In this document: positions 38,019-51,157 of the stretch, in pieces
How positions within the stretch are numbered: the first letter of the stretch is position 1
How the letters are laid out: every line of letters begins with the position of its first letter
Assembly: GCA_001599835.1 (NCBI GenBank)
Contig: BCIC01000001.1
Location: 1,696,761 to 1,760,760, forward strand
DNA length: 64,000 nucleotides
Direction: 5' to 3'
DNA from: Thermoascus crustaceus
Lineage: Eukaryota; Ascomycota; Eurotiomycetes; Eurotiales; Thermoascaceae
Notes under the pieces: generated by a model
Told to the model about the DNA's origin: nothing
What the model saw: only the letters and a program-made list of their open reading frames with translations
Databases searched by the model: none
Made by a program: the position numbers and the translations under genes

Positions 38019-39716
38019 ATGCCCGTCACCGCCGCTTCAAGTACCTGGAGCAGCTTGCCTGCTGTCAGTATGTCGGGGTTGCAACAGATCCTCCCGCAGA
38101 GGATTCCGGGACCCCAGGAGATTCTAAAGACCTTGGCTGGTACACTTGCTCTCTCGGGTTCAGGTTCTCAGGATTCTACGCTGTATTCGTTGGATGATGG
38201 GTTCTCTGCCTGCCCGAAACCGCAGCTGAGCTGCGAAACCAAATTCAGTGGTCAAGACACCTGCTGCTTCAACTACCCCGGTGGACAGATACTCCAGACG
38301 CAGCTCTGGGACACTGATCCAGCTACGGGACCTGATGATTCCTGGACTATTCATGGGTTGTGGTGAGTCTGATCGAGAAAGAACATACTACCCGGCTCGG
38401 AGTTGGCCAATGAGGCTGAACTCGGTTTCAATATTTAGGCCGGACCACTGCGACGGCGGATTCGATCAGTTCTGCGATTCAAAAAGGCAGTATAGCAATA
38501 TCTCGCTGATCCTGGTCGACTCCGGTCGCGGAGACCTTCTCGACTACATGGATGTGTACTGGAAGGACTTCCGCGGCGACGACCCTGACCTCTGGGAGCA
38601 CGAATGGAACAAACACGGTACCTGCATCAGCACGCTCGAGACCAAGTGCTATGTCGACTACCTCCCGCAGCAGGAGGTGGTGGACTATTTCGACAAGACC
38701 GTCGAAATCTTCCAGAAGCTGCCTTCATACGAGGTCTGTTCGGAAATCCTTCTAACTCTAGATGTTGTATACAACTTGAAACAAAGCTGACCGCTACCAG
38801 ATTCTCGCCAAAGCCGGAATCGTACCATCCAACGAGCAGACTTACACGTTGGACGAGATACAAGACGCTCTCCGAGAAGCCCACGGAGCCGACGTCACAG
38901 TTCGCTGCCGCTATGGCTCACTGAACGAGATCTGGTACCATTTCAACGTAGCTGGCCGGCTGCAAACCGGAGACTTTGTCCCTAGCGATCCAGGTTCGTG
39001 GTCACATCCGTCTGATCTCTTCTTAAGCTACACTCTCCCTCCGGCAGAATCTGACAGTTTACCAGATGGTCCCAAATCGAACTGTCCCGCGACGGGAATA
39101 CGCTATCTGCCCAAGAGATCGAAGGCTATTCCGACTGACCCATCCCCGTCCCCACCCACGGGGAATCCATTCGAAGGCAAAGGCCATCTGAGAGTCTTCA
39201 GGGAGAACCAGCAACGCGGTTGTGTCATCGGTCGCGGTACTTGGTTGATGTCGGGAGCATGTGCAACGTTCAGGACTAAGAAAGTCTCGGGTATGTTACT
39301 ACAGTTTCCCTCGAAGAAATTAGATTCCATTCATTGTGTTGATTTACTTCAACCACACTCTGGACCTGGACTAACGAGCCCTCTTTGTAACAGCCGGATT
39401 CACCCTACAATCTCGCAAAGGCCCCTGCGCATTCGACAAGAACGACGTCCTCATCTGCGGACCGCACGTCAGAAATCCCTCTGTCTTCACGGTAAGTTTT
39501 TTGCACACATGCCCTTTTCTAACCACTTTCTTTTACTCCCTTCCTTTAATACTAACTCAACAACACAAGTCCATCGACAACAAACTCGCCTACAACGGCA
39601 ACACGACCTTCTTCGCGGACAAAGCGCCCAAGGGACCCGTGCAAAGCCAGATCTTCGCGTCAAACTCGGACGAAGACCACGCCATCGAGCTGGAGATCGG
39701 GTGGCAGAGGAAGTAA
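38019..39716 (+). CDS. Secreted ribonuclease T2
   Basis: RNase T2-family endoribonuclease cleaving single-stranded RNA through 2',3'-cyclic phosphates, about 433 residues. Exons: 38019-38362, 38439-38733, 38801-38993, 39066-39290, 39394-39491 and 39570-39716. The 72 nt segment 38994-39065 is GT-AG and in frame, so it could also stay in. Both active-site blocks are present: CAS I as IHGLWPDHC across the first intron, and CAS II as EHEWNKHGTC. Cysteine-rich N-terminal residues (CPKPQLSC, DTCCFNYPGG) match the family. After the catalytic domain (to about residue 265) comes an extension of about 160 residues (ENQQRGCVIGRGTW, GPCAFDKNDVLICGP) like that of yeast Rny1. The signal peptide is weak; ATG 38070 (MSGLQQIL) is an equally good start. 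Secretion or vacuolar targeting is inferred from the family. Confidence 0.9.
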
Positions 39717-40756
39717 CTTGTTTATTAAACTGTAGTGTACATACCTACCAGTTGGAGTTCCTTTTCGGCTATTTTTTCACTTCCAGTATGTAACAATTTG
39801 TTACATACATACAAGGGAATAATTAATCAGCAATAATCAAACAGCACACGATACGCAGATGGGTTAGGGTATGTGGGATGTCGCTGGATAGATGATTAGG
39901 GCAGTGCGACTAGAGGATAGATAGAGTGTACTGTATATAATATATCGATTTATATTAGAACTCACCAGTCAATATTGGTGGGAAAATGAGATAATAACGC
40001 TCATGGAACGATGCTTTTTATACAAATAATGGATCCTCGGCGTAGAAACCCATTGGGGGAAGTGGGTGAGGGAATTATATATTCACCACAAGTGGGGCCC
40101 ACATCCCTCTACCCACACAAAACCCACAGTGTGCATCTACAGGAATTGAAAGTCTGAGAAGCTACCACCTCAACTACAAACTCAGGAGATAGATATATAT
40201 TGCCAAGATCAGTTCATTGTACCGCTTGCTAGATAGAATACAAGCCACCAGGGTTCCAGCGAGAAACAAAAGTGTCAGACACAAGGAAGAAAAGTAATGT
40301 TGAGTATGTCGCACCGAATCATCGACTGGAAGAAACAAAAGAGATTTCACATATGAAAAGGAACGCTGTCGACTGGATAAAAAGAAAAATTTGACCGGAG
40401 AACTCCTTTTTTGCACCAAAATCCCATATTAAGTCCTCCTTATCGCCAGCTTCAAGTAAAATCGTCAAGATCGTGCAGTAGTTGTACATGAATCGTCTAA
40501 AAGGAAAAGGAACAAAGGGAATGAAACAATATATAATCTCCCATAACATGGCATGCGCGGGCGTTGTCATCGTAAGCAGACGTTATTCTCGTTTTCCACG
40601 GAAATTGTCATCGTCTCGTATTATGTCATGTCATGTCATGGTGTCATTATCAGATGAAGTCGTTGTCCCAAATATACTCCAGTACGGCCAGATATTGCAA
40701 ACAAGGAAGATAAGATGAATCATAATACAGTCCCACATCAGGGGTCGACTCGCTTT
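39717..40756. other. Convergent 3' region between the RNase T2 gene and the Ace2-type gene
   Basis: Both genes end here. Near 40622-40640 there is a short tandem of TCATG units. No gene is supported. Confidence 0.5.
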
Positions 40757-43212
40757 TTAAAAGCTTTTGAAGAATGCATCGGATGGAAGGTGTTCGTCGG
40801 ATTGAAACTGAAGGAAGAAGTCATCGTTTAAGGTGGCTCCGTCCGACATGTTCTTCCCGTGGAACAGTTCAAATTCTCCTTCAAAGCTCGAGGTGTGATC
40901 GTAGTCTGGGAAGGCAGCCATATCGGGGTCGTTGATCCCAGGGAGTCCATGTTTGCCGAAGCTGGAGGAAGCATCTTGGTTGATGAAGATTTCAAGCTCG
41001 GATCCACTTGTCGACCCACCGAGTGTGGGGATGGTGTGCGGAGAAGACAGGACAGTCGCACCGGAAGCCACTGTCGCATCACTGTCGAGACATGGATGCA
41101 GCTCTGGCACCTCTTCGGGGATATTTTCGAGAGGCCTCTTGGAAGGAGACTGTGGCAGTCTCTCGTCCTCCATCGCCGGGGTGAGCGATCTGAAGCTTCG
41201 GGTCGGTGATGATGGCTTGTTTCCAGTGCTGTCTCCAGGGGAAGCAGGAGGAGTGAAAGTGAAGACATCCGGTGGCAGCCCATAGCTTTCAGGCTGGTAC
41301 ATCGGGGCCTCTTCATGGGGACTACCTCTGTGAAGGCTCATATTCCCTAGGACTTCCGTTGGAGGCGACTTGCTGGACACGTCGGATCCCGAGACCGAGG
41401 CAGCAGAAGACTTTTGGGCGACTCTCTGACGAGTGCGAGCTGCCTTATCCTGTCTCTCTTCCATTTCCGGCCTGTGTTTCTTTGGTCGACCACGTTTGGT
41501 AGTCTTCCGCACAACACCCTTGTATCCTCCGATGCACATTCCCCGCTGTCTGTGGCGGGTCAACGCGTCGTGTCTGGCGAACATGTTCCCACAGAGACAC
41601 TCATATGGCTTATCTCCGGTGTGAATCTTGGCATGTCGTTTGAGATCGTGTCCACGAACAAAGCACTTATCGCAATGATCACACTTGTACTGGCGATCGC
41701 CAAGGTGAGTCTGAACGTGAGATTTGATATTCTCCTTTCTTCCGAACCTCCTCTCACACCCTGGGTGGAGGCAAACCCACTTTCCATCCTCAGGGTCCGG
41801 GCCATAGATATATGAGGCGATTTCATCCAAGGTGATACCCGTCTCTGTGATGGAGGCCTGAATCCTAGAGTCGAGATTGAGGCTGTCTATTGATGCTACC
41901 CGTGGGGACAGCTTGGTCTTCGTTGGGGAGCCGGAGGACGGCTGATGCGGTGGCTTCCGGGGACTTGCACGCTGAGTCGTGGCAGGAACGATAGGGACCT
42001 TTGGCGCTTTCCCGTTGTTTTCCTCGGGAGAAGGCATATCTGCAAGCTCTGGTGCCGACTGAAAAGAAGACGATCCAGGAGAAGGTGGCGCGTGGACCTT
42101 TGGCACTTGAAGAAACTCGGGGTTCTCGAAGTCAGATTTCTGACCGTCGAATACGTCGAATGAAGCGGTGTTTGGGGGCGATGGCACATCGACCCTCTGC
42201 TGGGCGAAAGTGCTTCCGGGAACGCCCTGAAGCGACCTTGCTCGCTGCATGTACGATGTTTCCGGGGGAGTGAGAGTGCTGACACTCTGTTTCTTGGTTG
42301 GAGAAGGCTGGATACCCTGGCTATAGCTAGCAAGCTCCGCAGACTTCTTGAACGGTGTTGTCGCTGGAGTCATCGGGAAGTAGTCTTCAATTCGTCAGTC
42401 TTTGTTTCTATAGATACTCACTGAAGTCTACTTACTAGAACTGATCTGTCTGGTAGGAGTGTGTGGCCGCTGCATTTGTGGATTGAAGTCTGACTGTACG
42501 GACAGTCGTCTCATACCTCCAGGGATCCCATTTCCATGTTCCGTCGTAAGCATGTTCTCACTCGTGTAGAATCCCCAGCCCGTGCTGTCCAAAAATTGTC
42601 GATCTAAACCATTGATATATGGCGTTGCACTTTTGTCCATCTGACCTTGGTGCATATGCTCGAACGTCGACTTGTCGTACGGGTTTTCGTTGCTGCTGTG
42701 GTTAGTAAGGTCCTGGAAGTCCTCTTGGCCAAATGACTGGCAGTCAGCTGCCGAGGACATTGGCATTGATTGCTCATGGGCATACGGATGAACGGGTCGA
42801 CTCAGTCGCTGCTGTTGCGCTTCCCGCAGGACGTGCTGATATAGTGCTGGATTGGCGGTCGACAGCGCTTGCGCGGATTGGTATCGCTGATGATCGAACG
42901 CCTGCTGATCCAGGCTGAGACCCCGACGGTGCATTGCGTAACGGTGCATTGATGGTGCAGAAGGCTTGGACACCCTCGACCCTTCGACCGCAGTTGGCGT
43001 CGAGTTCTGTCGTCGGTGCTGCCGTTGACGTTTCTGAGCGTCGTCGTTCGCGTGCGCCAGCATGGTTTCCAAAGCACAGTCCCGGAAACGGCGTTGAACA
43101 GTCCGAAACTGAAGCAGGAAAGGTAAGTATACAGAGTATTTGACGTCTATAAAGCTTTGACGACGGACCTTGGGCAGCGCTAGCCGGTCGGCCGGGTTGA
43201 AATCGTAACACC
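40757..43212 (-). CDS. ace2: Ace2/Swi5-type C2H2 zinc-finger transcription factor (5' end unresolved)
   Basis: Nuclear C2H2 factor resembling A. fumigatus Ace2 and yeast Ace2/Swi5, which control cell-separation, wall and pigment genes. Supported minus-strand exons are 40757-42384 and 42436-43108, with a coding piece upstream (to about 43212, DFNPADRLALPK) spliced at 43109-43168. I could not find the first ATG; the first in-frame ATG inside exon 43108 is at 43063 (MLAHANDDAQKR). The N-terminal part is rich in Gln, His and Ser. The DNA-binding block is encoded around 41500-41800: a lead-in ITETGITLDEIASYIYG, finger 1 CERRFGRKENIKSHVQTH, finger 2 CDKCFVRGHDLKRHAKIH, and finger 3 CGNMFARHDALTRHRQR. 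Basic residues follow (KTTKRGRPKKHR), a likely nuclear signal. The C-terminal 280 residues are Ser/Pro-rich and acidic. Confidence 0.9.
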
Positions 43213-45293
<2,081 letters not shown>

Positions 45294-47240
45294 CTACTCC
45301 CCCGGGAAACCAGCCCGCAGGTTATCGTATTTGCTCTCCGGGAACTCCAGAACGTTGGGTACCTGCTCCAGCGCCCCAGTTCCTCCAACCCCATCCACGA
45401 ATGCCCCAATAAGACTCCCATCAGCCTTGTTGGCAGTCTTTCCACCCTTATCACCGCTGCTCTCCCACCACATAGCACCACCCAGTCCGCGCTGCTTGAT
45501 AAACTCCACCTTCCTCTCCGCCATCGGCACAGTATCGTACGAGACCATCGTCCGGGAGGCCCCGTCATAGCACCACGACGCACCCGCATCCGGGTCTAAG
45601 TACTCAGTGGCTCCCGGTCGCGGAAGAGCCTTGTAGTCCCAGACACCTTGCTCCCAGCTACCTTCTCCGATCCCGGAGAACGGTGTGCCGGGGCCATCGG
45701 TGTTGGTGAATGCGCGTCCGTACAGCGGCATGCCCAGGATCATCTTCGAGTGCGGGACACCGCCCACGTTGATGTAGTAGTCCAGGGCCGCAACGGTGGA
45801 GAAGGGGGTGCTGGATGGGTTGGAGGATGATGGGTAGAGGTTGGTCTGGTGGCCGGCTATGGTGTCCCAGCTACCGGCATAGTCATAGCCCATGAGGTTG
45901 TAGAAGTCGAGGTAGGGGGTCATTTCGCGAAGGCGGAGTTTGGTGAAGTTCTGGGGTCCTGTCGTAGAGATGGGTTAGTATGTATGCATGAAGCAGATAG
46001 CGTGTAGGATGTTAAATTGGTCAACTCACCAGCTGGACAGGCAATGGTGAGAAGGAATCTGCGGTTTGGACCGCCGACTCTGTCGAGGGTCTAGATGCCG
46101 TCAGTATCAACACATTTTCTCAAGCAGAATGGGGCTGAGGCTCGTGGAGACATACCTCGCGACATTTCTGAAGGAGCAGAACGAAGTTCTGAGCCTCGTT
46201 GTCGTCTAACCATAATGTTAACACTGTCCGATATTTTATTTCTCGAGTTTCAACTCACCCTTGGGGTATTCCCAATCAACATCCAGCCCTGAAGGTATCG
46301 TCAGCAAATGGACCACCTTTAGTAAAGGCTTCTAAAACCGTCACCCACCATCAAGACCCAGATCAAGAAGCAACTGCACAGCAGTCTCCGCGAACCTGGC
46401 CCGTCCAGCTTCAGTACTCGCCGGTTGGGCAAAATTTGATGAGTACGTCCAGCCACCAATTGACAGGAGCACTTTCAGATTCCTGTTGCGCTTCTTGAGC
46501 AGGAACAGCTGCTTGATGCACCCGTAGACATTGGTGCCGACGTCGTTCCATGAATCGCTGGGGTAGTGCTTGTCCGTGTCGGACCATGGGTCGGTCAAGT
46601 ATCTACGGAAAACGCATGGTTAGACGTGCAATTCAGCAGAGCACAGGAAAACTGCTGCACTTACACTTCGCCGTTGTCCGGACGGACATTGGCAAAGGCG
46701 TAGAGAACGTGAGTAAGTTTCTCGGCTGGCAGGTCTTGAGGGTGGTGGTTGCGGCCGTAGATTGCCTATTAGTTATACTGCTGTTAGCAACTGTATATAT
46801 AATATGCAAGGCGGCAATCCAATGTAGGGATAAGATGACGGGGGAAGCAATACCCAATTTACAAAATAAACCACAGATTTCATCCCAGACATGATCTCTT
46901 TTGCAGATGGCCCTGGTTCTTTGATGGTATCTCCGTATTCGAATAGCTGTTCGAGCGGCTGTTTAAGTGACTGTTCGACTACTGGTCCTTCAACTGGTCT
47001 TTGCAGTGGTTGTTCGAATGGTCGTTCCAATGGTGGTTCCGGTGGTTGTCCGAATGGTGGTTCCGATGGTTGTCCAAATGGTTGTTCCAGTTGTTGTTCG
47101 AATGGCCGTTCAACTGGCCGGTTTGTGTTTTGCCGGCTTATCCTTTCAGTGACAGGGACATTTGAATCAGGAACGTATGGATATATATACCGTCCGGCAA
47201 GGAATGCCGCAAGGGCGATAGCGGCGGAACAGAAGCACAT
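45294..47240 (-). CDS. Class V (GH18) chitinase with N-terminal anchor and repeat stalk
   Basis: Glycoside hydrolase family 18 endochitinase, 515 residues. Minus-strand exons: 46854-47240, 46665-46765, 46349-46602, 46259-46288, 46156-46205, 46030-46090 and 45294-45958, with GT-AG junctions and closing phases. Residues 1-20 (MCFCSAAIALAAFLAG) are a hydrophobic signal or membrane anchor. Residues 38-95 are a stalk of four-residue units (EQPF, GQPS, EPPF, GQPP, EPPL). The TIM barrel starts at SVVYFVNWAIYGR and has the KVLLSIGGW strand, the catalytic GLDVDWEYP with its Glu, YNLMGYDYAGSW, and a late GGAMWWESSGDK. The barrel is closest to fungal subgroup A enzymes (ChiB type), which usually lack such a stalk. 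The frame stays open upstream of the ATG through a basic stretch (RQRRKLFL), so a further 5' exon is possible. Substrate is wall chitin. Confidence 0.92.
46945..47125 (-). repeat. 12-nt minisatellite coding the chitinase stalk
   Basis: About 12-14 imperfect 12-base units (plus-strand theme GGTTGTTCGAAT and variants such as GGTGGTTCC) give four-residue units of Glu/Gly-Gln/Pro-Pro-hydrophobic type in the minus-strand protein. The phase is kept in all units, so the tract has grown or shrunk in coding register. Confidence 0.8.
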
Positions 47241-50022
47241 AAGGAATAGCTTACGCCTCTGACGGGGCGCCACAATTGTTTTGAGAGAAATATACTTTAT
47301 TAAAATAAGGTTCTGTGTAACCTATCCCAGGGTAAGCAGGACCTTTAAATCTTGGGTCTGGTTTCTTTATTTAACCGCGAGGACGAGACCTGAGGCAGCT
47401 GATAGGCGGGGGCCAGGGGCAGGTGTGGCTGAGGCCGCTTCAATCGTGGCTTGGACATGGGGCTGGAGCCAAACATCCGAAACGTCCGACTGTCGAGAAA
47501 ATACGGTTTATATCCAGTAGTGCCCCTCTCTTTGCCTCACCAAGGCACCTTGTTCAGCTGAGTCTGTCATGCCAGAGTGACGCGTTCCTACATTGGCGAA
47601 GTGGAGGAGACCCATCAACCATGCTGTCGCGAGGCTGTCAGATTGCGACGTGTTCACCTTTTGGTCTGTGGCGACTCTCAGACGATCATTGGGCATTTTC
47701 TTTGGGAGCTCCGCAGCCCCAAGCTCCTTGGGTTCCACGATTGAGTCACCGGATGTCTTCAGGCAATTCGAGAATCGAGACCTCGTGGAAAGTCTGCACT
47801 GCATGCATTTCTGCATTAGACCAGGGGATGAAATATGCATGGAAAATTAAGACTGACCGCTTTGCTGGGAAAATCCAACATGATAGGTACCGCCTGATTT
47901 TAGAGCTACCTACCTAGCGGCTTTTACAAAATGTGTCTGCCTATAGCTGAGGATGATGCTGCGATGATTTGGACGACGCTTAACCTATAGCTCAAAGGAC
48001 ACAGCTTTCCTCCTCTTTTCGAAGTGCGTACGCATACAGAGCGGCGATATTGCCTAATTCACGACTGCACTCAGCACCATACGCTGTACTGAAAGGTATC
48101 ATGCGTCCAATCACGCGAACTTTCGCGTTGTACAGTATCACGTGGATGCTCTTAAGGTATGACGAGCATTAGATAGGTCTTTTTAATATCCTGCAGCGCA
48201 GTACCCAGGAGCTGCCCTACTGGCTTACATCTGAGACTATTACATAAACAATTGCTGCTTCTGGATGTGGAGAGCAGCTGAACTGCTTGAGTTTGATGAA
48301 AATATTCTATCCATAGCACTGCAGAGGTGTCATCTATCTCTCCTATAGTATCCGACTTCCCTTGGATATATGCGCATCCTTGAATCGCACCAGAGAGGAT
48401 GGTTGTTTCAATGCTTAGAGGATAATATCAGGAGCGCGCACCTGCTGAGCTCTCCCAAGAACACGCATCATCCGAGGAAAACCTCATACCGAGCTGGAAC
48501 TGGGATGCTAAGAAGAACAAGGAAGTTATCCCAGCTTATCAATGGTATGTCGACTGTCAGGGAGCCAGAACAATAGTTGCCGCCGCAAATCGACATATCC
48601 GGCTGTGAATCTGCTGGTGATGGCCCTGGCACTGGCACTGGCTAATGGCTGTTGAGCGTTCCTTCTTAAGTACCGTATGGTGACGTATAGAAAGAACAGT
48701 GCCGTAATCAACAGCATAAAAGGTTGACGAAAGCGCATAGGTTACGGAAGATTGAACTTTGGATTAGATTTTTGATGAAGATGTTGACGATGCTGCAGTC
48801 GCAGGTGTTTCTTTGGCTCTGACCCTGACACTGGCACCGGTGCTGGTCTTGTGCCTGTGATCTTGGGTAGGTTGAGTACCTACTGGAGGTAGGTATTTGT
48901 ATGAGCATGGAGATACCTGGATTAGGTAGATAGATAGTAGAAGGTAGAAGGCAGATGTATGCAACAAGCGGGTTGAGAGATATCTCAACTGTAATATGTG
49001 TAATGTGGTAAGGTGATATGAGTAGAAAAAGAAAGCCTAACTTCACATTCTGATTACCTACATATAATGCACTCACTGGGTGTATTCATAAGTTGACAGA
49101 GCGTACTATACCTATGAGCTTGTCAGGGACATGTATCACTATTACACTTATTGTATACGTCTAATTGAAAGCCATCTCCCATCCGGTGAAGACGCATACA
49201 TACCCAAGAGCCCCTGCTCGAATAAACCACTCTATCGCTATGATCTCCCCATTAATGTCTGGATTGACCAGCCCAGTGTACACAGTTGTGGCCTAGCATC
49301 TAGATAACTATCTAGGTACAGATGTGTTACACTATAATAAGACGGGACCCGCTAATGGATGTATCTAACCTACCTGGTACCTAAATAAGTATCCACTCAC
49401 AGATCATGGTCGGGCCCAATCCATCGCGTACTTTAGTTACTAGTCTCAGTAAGCATGATGTAATACTCTACCTACAAGTTCAATCCTGCATCTCAGTCTC
49501 TGGCCTGTCAATTCTGCTTTTCTTTTCTTTCTGTTCCTGTCCCCTAGGTACCTCGAAAGGGCCATTGCCGGACCATTATCGCGTCAATTGGCTTGGCCTC
49601 TCGGAGTAAATTCTAGACTCATAGATAGTTTTGAGGAATGGCAAGTGTAGTGGACGGTCAAGTGCTTTTGGACTTGAGTACTTTAAGCCACATAAAGAAA
49701 GGTGATTCTGCTTTGGGAGTACACACCCTGTAGGTACTACCTAGATAGATAGCAATACTACAGTCTTTTCGTAGACAGAGACACAGCATCATATCCTATT
49801 CATCATAAAAGTTGTTCGATGAGGTTGCATATGGTAATAATATAACAATTCCATCATAATAATGTCATCCTGTGCGGGGTCCAGCCTCAAAAAAATTATA
49901 GCAACCTGTAAAAGTCCTCCATTCAAGTTTCTCTATTCACCCTCTGAAGAGGCACCCGCTACAGAATCCAAGCTCGAACAGCTAAATCCACCCGACGATC
50001 GAATCTGGGATTTATTTGCACA
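47241..50022. other. Gene-free spacer of 2.8 kb
   Basis: No frame on either strand reads as a known protein. Short GTAGGT and TACCTA words are frequent. The first few hundred bases should hold the chitinase promoter; the last part should hold the promoter of the cysteine-rich protein gene. Confidence 0.5.
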
Positions 50023-50628
50023 ATGAAGTACTACTTCTACCTTCTGGCTCTTCTCCTCGCGCACAGCGCAGCAGCAAGCTCCTGCTCCAACAACAACAAC
50101 CACAACCAGGACCTTGACATTAACCTTGGCATTGACCATGACCAGTCCATTCTCGGGGATGATGAAATTACTGGGGTAAGGGTGAGTTATGTATTTACCT
50201 ACTTATCCGGTCTTGGATTCGTTCCATCTTTACCTACCTACATACATGAGATATTACATGCTGAAAAAGAAATAACTACTTACGTCGTGATCTATTTACC
50301 GTACAACAACAGAGATGCTCAGGAAAAGTATGCAAAACCGACAACGACTGCAGGCAATTCAAGTGCCCCAGGAATAAACGGAACTGCGTCTGCACTCAGG
50401 TGAGTATCTATCTATCTACTTACCTACCTTGGCTACCTATTTTACGGAGATTTAATTATTGCGTCACATACGCAATAAAGAAAGAAATAAATAAACTACT
50501 CCCCAGAGCTGACCAACTAACTGACGTGCCTGAACTCCCATCAGGTAATGGATGAAAACGGCGTACAGAAGAGGGCATGTGGCTGCGGTATACCTGCGCC
50601 TCCTACACATCTCGATTCGCTGGTCTGA
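50023..50628 (+). CDS. Small secreted cysteine-rich protein, unknown family
   Basis: Predicted secreted protein of about 107-109 residues in three exons: 50023-50175 (or 50181, two equally good donors six bases apart), 50313-50399 and 50545-50628. All three join in phase although the single-frame reading breaks. Residues 1-19 form a signal peptide (MKYYFYLLALLLAHSAAA). The mature chain starts with SSC, then an Asn/Asp-rich segment. Exons 2 and 3 carry a compact cysteine module: C-x4-C-x5-C-x4-C-x6-C-x-C-x13-C-x-C, with basic residues between (for example FKCPRNKRNCVCTQ). Nine cysteines in under 90 mature residues point to a disulfide-stabilised fold of the effector or defence-peptide kind. 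I do not recognise the family. It stands alone next to pseudogenised P450s in gene-poor sequence. Confidence 0.75.
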
Positions 50629-51157
50629 AGCTCTAGGTGGCCATTGGTAATACTGGTGTGAAACTTGGCATGCACACCTAGTCTTAGAGTGCATTACTAA
50701 AAGCCGGGGTGGTTGGTTTGATGGGGACTTTCTGGTTGACTTTGACTGTATGCAGTCCAAGATGGATGATTGATCGACCTATCTAATCCTAATTTGCCTG
50801 AAGCCTGGATTTCTGACAACTGGCGCTTGTGTATTATGTTTTTCAGACTTTCGTTTTGAGTGGAGGACTGCAGAGACGCTCGTATACTGTACGTGTCGTG
50901 TCGCTCGTTGAAATATGAATTCCTCTGCTATAATAGTGATCTACACGGCACCCCTTTTTTTCTTGACTTTTTCAATACCTACGTATATAGATAGACAGGT
51001 ACCTAGGTCTGCGGGCATGCAATACCTTAAGCTTCTATTCTGGATGAAATAACCTGATGGACAATTATACCTTATTATCTATTTACATCGCGGCAATAGA
51101 CCTTGGACATCAAGCTCATAGCCAGGTTATCTCCTCAACCATACTATTCATCAGATG
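50629..51157. other. Spacer before the P450 pseudogene
   Basis: Nothing recognisable; it holds the 3' ends of the two flanking converging loci. Confidence 0.4.
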
